A stretch of DNA of 11,153 nucleotides. Source: Chitinophagaceae bacterium. GTDB lineage: Bacteria > Bacteroidota > Bacteroidia > Chitinophagales > Chitinophagaceae. Location of the stretch: NCBI GenBank assembly GCA_025455245.1, contig JALOMX010000046.1, positions 1-11,153 of the forward strand, in the 5' to 3' direction. The notes beneath the pieces were generated by a model. It was given only the letters and a program-made list of their open reading frames with translations. It searched no databases and was not told where the DNA came from. A program made the position numbers and the translations under genes. Shown here piece by piece: positions 6,152 to 11,153 of the stretch. Numbering within the stretch: position 1 is the first letter of the stretch; the number at the start of each line of letters is the position of its first letter.

Positions 6152-7030
6152 TTAGTCCTTTTTTTGTCCAAATAACCACGGCAGCAGATCAGGTTCTTCA
6201 AAGGCAGGATCCCAACTGTTGTGGCCAACATTTCCGTAAAGGGTGAAATTAACCTCCGCCCCCGCATAAAACTCCTGCAAGGCATAAACCATCTGCTCGC
6301 TCAGTTGATAGGGAACCACATCGTCTTTATCGCCGTGAAAAATCCAGAAGGCGGTTTCCTTAATGGAAGCTGCCGTTTTGGGATTGGCCCCACCGCAAAT
6401 AGGTACAGCCGCTGCAAAATATCCGGGTTTTCTGCGCACAATTTCAAAAGTACCCATACCGCCCATGCTTAACCCCATCACATATCGCTGCAACGGATCG
6501 ATTTTATATTTCTTCTCCAGTTCAGGCAACCAATACAAAAGCATCTTCATGGATTGAGTAGGCGCACCGGATTCAAGAAAATTAAACGACCATTTTTTGG
6601 TGGTATCATTCATTTCCATTTCAACATTGCTCCAGAAATCATTTTCAGGGCATTGCGGGAAAACCACAATCGCGGGATAATTTTCACGCACTTGGGGTTG
6701 TAAAAAAAGGTTGGCACCATGAATCAATTGCTTTTGATTGTCGCTGCCACGCTCACCGGCCCCATGCAAAAAAAGAACAAGCGGGTACTTTTTTGACGAA
6801 TCATAATCAGCAGGCAACAGGAGCCTGTACTTAAGGGTATCTCCCGATTGAGGAATCCATTCATGCTTTTGATAAGCACTATCGGTATTAAATGCAATGA
6901 ATCCGGTGGACTTTTTTTTGGGTGCCTGTACCCCGATGGCGCCCTTTGGCCTTGGATTCTGACTATAACCGGCTATAGATAAAAGGCAAACAACCAACAA
7001 GCAAATACTGCGGCAGAGCTTATCATTCAT
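6152..7030 (-). CDS. Secreted alpha/beta-hydrolase (esterase/predicted peptidase type)
   Basis: Exported serine hydrolase of 292 residues related to the predicted peptidase / dienelactone hydrolase-like and polyhydroxybutyrate-depolymerase-like families. A signal peptide covers residues 1-23 (basic start, CLLVVCLLSIAGYSQ). The oxyanion region is LHGAGERG at 88-95, the nucleophile Ser188 lies in the elbow GLSMGG, the acid is Asp236 in FHGDKDDVVP, and the base is His270 in GHNSW, so the triad is complete. A TTG-started extension to 7066 is possible but would put polar residues in front of the signal peptide; ATG at 7030 is preferred. It leads a two-gene operon with the HAD phosphatase and is divergent from the S9 peptidase gene, with 108 AT-rich bases between them. 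Natural substrate (ester or peptide) is not known. Confidence 0.82.
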   Translation of the reverse strand: MNDKLCRSICLLVVCLLSIAGYSQNPRPKGAIGVQAPKKKSTGFIAFNTDSAYQKHEWIPQSGDTLKYRLLLPADYDSSKKYPLVLFLHGAGERGSDNQKQLIHGANLFLQPQVRENYPAIVVFPQCPENDFWSNVEMEMNDTTKKWSFNFLESGAPTQSMKMLLYWLPELEKKYKIDPLQRYVMGLSMGGMGTFEIVRRKPGYFAAAVPICGGANPKTAASIKETAFWIFHGDKDDVVPYQLSEQMVYALQEFYAGAEVNFTLYGNVGHNSWDPAFEEPDLLPWLFGQKKD

Positions 7031-7138
7031 AGAATTATTTTTTATGAAAACATTCCAATACAGCAAATATTCGTTTTTTTAGACCGAAATCTACAGCATT
7101 ATTTTCCTGACACGCAGTATTGAAAAATAAATTGACCA

Positions 7139-9289
7139 ATGAAACAAATACTATTTCCGGTTTTATTATGGATGACAACCATAGTTTCCTTTTCGCAAAA
7201 AGGGAATTCCCCCGTTAAAGTAACCGACCTCCTTGAAATAAAAACCGTAGCCAACCTAAACCTGTCCAATGATGGGAAAAAAATTGCCTATACGGTAACA
7301 TCCATTATATCAGATGAAAAGAATGCAGGTGAATACCGGTATCAAAGCCAGATATGGGTAGGCAGTACTGAAGGGCCGGCTGCCCAATATCAGTTCACCA
7401 CCTCATCTGAAGGCTCGGGACAACCCGCTTGGAGCCCGGATGGCAAACAGTTGGCCTTTGTAAGGGCTGTAGATAACATCCCTCAGATTTTTGTAGCCAA
7501 CATGAGCGGCGGAGAACCCATTCAACTGACAAAAATCCCCTATGGCGCAAGCAATCCTGTATGGAGCCCTGATGGAAAAATGATCGCCTTCAATGTTTCT
7601 ATTCCCATCAGATTGTACATAAATGATTCTGTCCTTAATCCGGAAAGAAAACTGCCTGCCTTTCCCTTGGAAAAACCGGGATTGTCCAATGATTTTTCTT
7701 TACAAACATCCATCAAACCCAATGCAGACTGCACTCTTGATGAAGTACGCGCTTACCTTCAAAAAAACGAAACAGACAAAAAAGCAAAGGTGATCCACAA
7801 ACTCAATTTTCAGCAGGAAGCCGTTACAAGCAGCGATATGAGTGTAAGCCATGTGTATTTGATTGCTCCATTGGCAAACGCCAAGCCAAGACCCGTTACC
7901 TCAGGTTTCTTATCCTTCAGCAATCCTCAATTCATTCCGGGCTCACCCAACCTGTTGGTTGAAGCGCCTTTATTTGCAAACAAACATCCTGACCGAACAC
8001 TTGAAAGGGCCGTTTACACCATTGATACCCTCGGCAAAAACCTCAGGATGATTTTGGGCGATTCGGGTTTTGTGTATTCTTCTGCATCTGTTTCCTCTTC
8101 AGGCAAATGGCTTGCCTGCCAAAAAGGGAAAACTGGTTTTGTAAATGTTCCCGAACTTTTTATTGTGGGTTTGAATGGAACGGCCACGCCTGTAAAGGTT
8201 GATCTTGATCGTAACAAAGGAGCTTTTACATGGTCGGCCGATGACAGGAACCTTTATTTTACTGCTTCTTCAAACGGAGGGATATTATTGTATCGCTATG
8301 ATGTTCCAACCAAAACGCTTTCTTCCCTCACTTCTTTTGATGAAGGTATCAGCAGCTTTGACGTCAAAGCAGGAACGTTGGCCTATTCAAAAAACAGTGT
8401 GTTGAACCCTTCAGAATTGTATTTGGGTGATGTGCAGGGCAAAAGCATGAAACAGATATCGTCTTTCAACAGTTGGGTAAAAGAGAAAAAACTCAGTATA
8501 CCCGAAAAGTACAGTTTTGTGAATGAGGCCGGCCTGGAAATTGAATATTGGGTCATGAAGCCGTCAAATTTTGAACCCGGTAAAAAGTTTCCGTTATTGC
8601 TTGAAATCCATGGCGGGCCCACGGCTATGTGGGGACCCGGTGAAAGCAGCATGTGGCATGAGTTCCAGTATTTTTGCAGCAAAGGCTATGGGGTTGTGTA
8701 CAGCAACCCACGGGGCAGCGGCGGCTATGGTGAGGCATTTATGCGCAGCAACATCAACAACTGGGGTACCGGACCTATGCGCGATGTGCTGACTGCACTG
8801 GATAAAACCATTGCGCAGGGCTGGGCCGATACCAATAAGCTATTGGTTACCGGCGGATCTTATGCGGGTTATCTTGTGGCGTATATACTCGGGCACGATC
8901 ATCGTTTTGCTGCAGCCTGTGCACAACGCGGGGTGTATGATTTGCGAACTTTTTTTGGCGAGGGTAATGCATGGAGATTAATACCCAACTATTTTGGCGG
9001 CTATCCATGGGAGAAAACAACCTACGACGTACTTGAAAAAGAATCTCCTATTACCTACGTCAATCAAATCAAAACGCCACTCATTATTTTTCATGGCGAG
9101 CAGGACCTGCGCACCGGCGTTATTCAAAGTGAGCAGTTATACAAAAGCCTGAAGGTGCTTGGCAGGGAAGTTGAATATGTACGCCATCCGAATGCCACCC
9201 ACGAAATTACCCGCAGCGGCAACAACCGTCAGCGCATTGATCAGATGCTGAGGACATGGGAGTTTTTTGAAAGGTATATTTCGAATTAG
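7139..9289 (+). CDS. Secreted S9-family peptidase (prolyl oligopeptidase / DPP-type)
   Basis: Exported serine peptidase of 716 residues that cleaves short peptides. Residues 1-20 form a signal peptide (MKQILFPVLLWMTTIVSFSQ). A beta-propeller domain (about 30-450) gates the active site and shows TolB/PD40-type blades, for example PAWSPDGKQLAF at 96-107 and PVWSPDGKMIAF at 140-151. The alpha/beta-hydrolase domain (about 460-716) has LLEIHGGP at 487-494, YSNPRGSGGYG at 521-531, nucleophile Ser574 in GGSYAGY, Asp656 in HGEQD, and His688 in ATHE, so it should be active. Length and architecture are normal for the family. It is divergent from the alpha/beta-hydrolase operon. The first half is AT-rich and the catalytic half more GC-rich, which is common in this family and not evidence of a fusion. 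No clear terminator follows. Confidence 0.92.
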   Translation: MKQILFPVLLWMTTIVSFSQKGNSPVKVTDLLEIKTVANLNLSNDGKKIAYTVTSIISDEKNAGEYRYQSQIWVGSTEGPAAQYQFTTSSEGSGQPAWSPDGKQLAFVRAVDNIPQIFVANMSGGEPIQLTKIPYGASNPVWSPDGKMIAFNVSIPIRLYINDSVLNPERKLPAFPLEKPGLSNDFSLQTSIKPNADCTLDEVRAYLQKNETDKKAKVIHKLNFQQEAVTSSDMSVSHVYLIAPLANAKPRPVTSGFLSFSNPQFIPGSPNLLVEAPLFANKHPDRTLERAVYTIDTLGKNLRMILGDSGFVYSSASVSSSGKWLACQKGKTGFVNVPELFIVGLNGTATPVKVDLDRNKGAFTWSADDRNLYFTASSNGGILLYRYDVPTKTLSSLTSFDEGISSFDVKAGTLAYSKNSVLNPSELYLGDVQGKSMKQISSFNSWVKEKKLSIPEKYSFVNEAGLEIEYWVMKPSNFEPGKKFPLLLEIHGGPTAMWGPGESSMWHEFQYFCSKGYGVVYSNPRGSGGYGEAFMRSNINNWGTGPMRDVLTALDKTIAQGWADTNKLLVTGGSYAGYLVAYILGHDHRFAAACAQRGVYDLRTFFGEGNAWRLIPNYFGGYPWEKTTYDVLEKESPITYVNQIKTPLIIFHGEQDLRTGVIQSEQLYKSLKVLGREVEYVRHPNATHEITRSGNNRQRIDQMLRTWEFFERYISN

Positions 9290-9334
9290 GTATTTATTGT
9301 TTTGTGTTTATTGTGGTGGAGCGCAATGCTGTTT

Positions 9335-9361
9335 GTATAAAAAATATATTATACGTTATAC
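9335..9361 (+). repeat. Inverted and direct repeats at the kinase start
   Basis: GTATAA (9335-9340) and TTATAC (9349-9354) form a dyad around eight A/T bases, and TTATAC is repeated directly at 9356-9361, ending at the base before the ATG at 9362. It could be a regulator site over the promoter or ribosome site of the kinase gene, but in such AT-rich DNA six-base matches are weak evidence. Confidence 0.25.
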
Positions 9362-10227
9362 ATGCGGAAAATACTTTGTATAGGTGAGGCACTCATTGAT
9401 ATGATTTGCACCGACAAGGGAAAACCTTTAACGGAAGGGGATCATTTTTTAAAGAAAGCAGGCGGTGCACCGGCTAATGTGGCGGCAGCTATTGCAGCTT
9501 TAGGAGGAGAGGCAGATTTGGTTGCAAAAGTGGGCATCGATCCCTTTGGGCAACACCTTGCGGATATGCTCGATGATATGGGTGTAGGCACACAGTTTGT
9601 GTTTCGCGATAAAGAAAACTTTACCACAATCGCTTTTGTGTCGCTGATGGAAAACGGTGAACGCGATTTCTATTTTAACCGCGGCGCCGATGGCCAACTA
9701 TCCGTCAGCGACCTTTCAAACATTGATCTTTCAGCTTATTCTTTGCTCCATTTTGGAAGTGCAACCGCATTCCTCAACGGGCCTTTACAGCAATCCTATA
9801 TTCATCTGTTGAGCGAGGCCAGAAAACAAGGACATTTTATCAGTTTCGATCCCAACTATCGAAAGAGGCAATGCTTTTAACCGGTGCCGACGCTGTTGAA
9901 TCAGCTGCCAAAATCTTCCTGAAAGAAACATCTGCTGTATTTGCCATAACCCTTGGTGCAAAAGGTACACTCTTAGGCTTAAAAGGTGAAACGATTGTAA
10001 TTAAAAGCATACCTGTTGAGCCTGTAGATACAACCGGCGCAGGCGATGCTTTTGTTGGGGCATTGTTATATCAGTTGCAGCAGTATGGAGCCACTAGCAC
10101 ATTTACCTGCAGCAAAGAATTCTGGATAAAAATGGTGATGAATGCCAACAAGGCCGGTGCACGAACATGTATGTATATGGGGGCGATGGAGGCATTTCGC
10201 TATTTGAACAGGCAAATATTTGAATAA
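9362..10227 (+). pseudogene. PfkB-family sugar kinase (fructokinase-like), broken by deletion and frameshift
   Basis: Ribokinase-family carbohydrate kinase in two frames. The first part, 9362-9880, encodes the substrate-binding N-terminus: GEALID at 8-13, PfkB signature GGAPANVA at 34-41, and SFDPNYR at 161-167, then runs into RQCF and a stop. The second part continues in another frame from about 9862 with KEAMLLTGADAVESAAK, and includes the ATP/catalytic signature DTTGAGDAF with the catalytic Asp near 10045-10047, ending at 10227. In intact fructokinases about 35-40 residues normally separate DPNYR from the (E)EE..LLTG helix; here they are missing, so this is an internal loss of roughly 110-120 bases, not a single-base slip. 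Neither part alone could be a working kinase. Both halves otherwise read cleanly, so the lesion is recent or an assembly error. It is downstream of the S9 gene on the same strand. Confidence 0.85.
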
Positions 10228-10331
10228 GCTATTTCATCTTACTAAAAATGAAACTAAAGCAGTTTAAAATACTGTAAAGTTGTGATAATACGTTGCCGGA
10301 ATCTTATTAATAATAGATGTGAAATAGGCAC

Positions 10332-10450
10332 TTACCCTAATTCTGTTACAAAAAACCCTTCCATTTACCCTAACTTTGTTACAATTTTATTTAATTTTTA
10401 CCCCTATTTTGTTACAAAAATAGGTCTCATTTACCCTAATTTTGTTACAA
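10332..10450 (+). repeat. Four 20-base repeats with an exact 33-base period
   Basis: Copies start at 10332, 10365, 10398 and 10431, each 20 bases long with 13-base spacers. The consensus is TTACCCTAATTTTGTTACAA; copy 4 is perfect, copies 1 and 2 differ at one base each and copy 3 at two. The spacers differ in sequence, although the AAATAGG before copy 1 recurs before copy 4. Each copy ends in the small palindrome TTGT-T-ACAA. Copies 2 and 4 also contain TAnnTTTG, the Bacteroidota -7 element (10371-10378 and 10437-10444). The array lies 53 bases upstream of the AAA ATPase start. Possible roles are a phased operator or iteron-like binding array for that gene; it is too short in repeat and spacer for CRISPR. 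Confidence 0.85.
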
Positions 10451-10503
10451 GATAAAAGAAAACGAAACCAAAAACACCGTTATTAATTGATAATTAACAC
10501 TTT

Positions 10504-11153
10504 ATGAAATTTTATAGAAAAGCCATTGAAAAACTTTCAGAATGGCAAAATAAACCTAACCGAAAGCCATTGGTTTTACGAGGCGCAAGACAGGTAGGGA
10601 AATCAACCCTTGTAAGGCAATTTTCTAAAAGATTTGATTACTATATAGAGTTAAACCTCGAAAGAAAGGAGGATGCCTCCTTCTTCAACGAGTTTAAAAA
10701 TGTATTACAACTTGTTGAAGCAGCTTGTCTAAGCAAAAACATTCCCTTTGCACCAACGAAAACCTTATTATTTATAGATGAGATACAGCAGGTGTCTGAA
10801 GCGATTGCCATGTTGCGTTATTTTTACGAAGACCTTCCTGATTTGCATATCATTGCTGCCGGGTCGCTGCTTGAATTTGCAATGGGAGATGTTTCTGCCA
10901 TGCCTGTTGGACGTATTGAACTGTTAAAGTTGCATCCCATGGATTTTGAAGAGTTTTTGTTAGCATGCGATGAACAGAAGGCGCTACTTTATTGGAAGGA
11001 AGTTCCTATGAAGGATTTAGCATTGAATAAGTTGATGGGGTTATTTAACAGGTATCTCATTGTAGGAGGTATGCCTGCTGTAGTTGAACAATATGTAACA
11101 AACGGCCAAATGCTAAATGGCTTAGGTGAAGCATATGCATCCATTTGGGATGT
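10504..11153 (+). CDS. AAA_14/DUF4143-type ATPase (5' part, cut by window end)
   Basis: The first 216 residues of an ATPase of the COG1373 type (AAA_14 domain, usually followed by DUF4143); full members are about 380-400 residues, so roughly half is visible. The start MKFYRKAIEKLSEWQ is typical of the family. Walker A is GARQVGKST at 27-35, Walker B LLFIDE at 88-93, a sensor-like AAGSLLEF lies at 118-125, then PVGR at 134-137, and a VGGMPAVV segment at 187-194 that normally opens the C-terminal part. The frame is intact to the last base. The ATG at 10504 follows an AT-rich leader with no Shine-Dalgarno. Function of the family is poorly known; members are often multi-copy and strain-variable, and the phased repeats just upstream may control this one. 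The AT-rich composition differs from the left half of the window. Confidence 0.85.
   Translation, partial: MKFYRKAIEKLSEWQNKPNRKPLVLRGARQVGKSTLVRQFSKRFDYYIELNLERKEDASFFNEFKNVLQLVEAACLSKNIPFAPTKTLLFIDEIQQVSEAIAMLRYFYEDLPDLHIIAAGSLLEFAMGDVSAMPVGRIELLKLHPMDFEEFLLACDEQKALLYWKEVPMKDLALNKLMGLFNRYLIVGGMPAVVEQYVTNGQMLNGLGEAYASIWD

Noticed and set aside
9871..10227. Separate small kinase gene starting at the ATG at 9871
   Set aside because: It is the C-terminal half of the PfkB fold only, without the substrate-binding half; the homology continues upstream of that ATG in the same frame (KEA before MLLTG).
10332..10450. CRISPR array
   Set aside because: Repeats of 20 and spacers of 13 bases are too short, units vary, and no cas gene is visible.

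Overview
The window looks like chromosomal DNA from a member of the Bacteroidota, probably close to the Chitinophagaceae; that family placement is inference. The evidence is the gene mix (a secreted M28 peptidase, a bacterial GH3-family adenylating enzyme, a long TspO-like membrane protein, a secreted S9 peptidase), A-rich leaders with little Shine-Dalgarno signal, and matches to the Bacteroidota -7 promoter element TAnnTTTG (the best one lies in front of the tRNA).

Layout. Bases 1-474 hold no gene I can recognise; they contain a C-rich tract that is a G-quadruplex motif on the minus strand and a cluster of small hairpins. A secreted M28 (carboxypeptidase Q-like) peptidase follows on + (601-1977). 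It meets, stop codon against stop codon, a minus-strand pair: a GH3-type acyl-adenylating/amide-forming enzyme (2639-4183) and a LysE-type exporter (1978-2625), 13 bases apart and surely co-transcribed. A gap of about 320 bases with two diverged direct repeats separates this pair from an 8-helix TspO-like membrane protein (4506-5339, minus). Next come tRNA-Leu(UAG) on + with its promoter and a strong terminator, then a two-gene minus-strand operon: a secreted alpha/beta-hydrolase (6152-7030) followed after 5 bases by a HAD phosphatase (5520-6146). Divergent from it is a secreted S9 prolyl-oligopeptidase-type peptidase (7139-9289). A PfkB sugar kinase follows (9362-10227); it is broken by an internal deletion with frameshift.

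The last 900 bases are AT-rich. They start with four 20-base repeats spaced at exactly 33 bases (10332-10450), followed by the 5' part of an AAA_14/DUF4143-type ATPase gene that runs off the window.

How it fits together. Most genes are housekeeping or nutrient-acquisition functions: three exported hydrolases (M28, alpha/beta-hydrolase, S9) suit an organism that degrades peptides and esters outside the cytoplasm. The GH3-LysE pair is the most interesting metabolic unit: an enzyme that could join a carboxylic acid to an amino acid, made together with an amino-acid-type exporter. The phased repeat array in front of the ATPase gene is the most unusual DNA structure seen, and is my best candidate for something undescribed.
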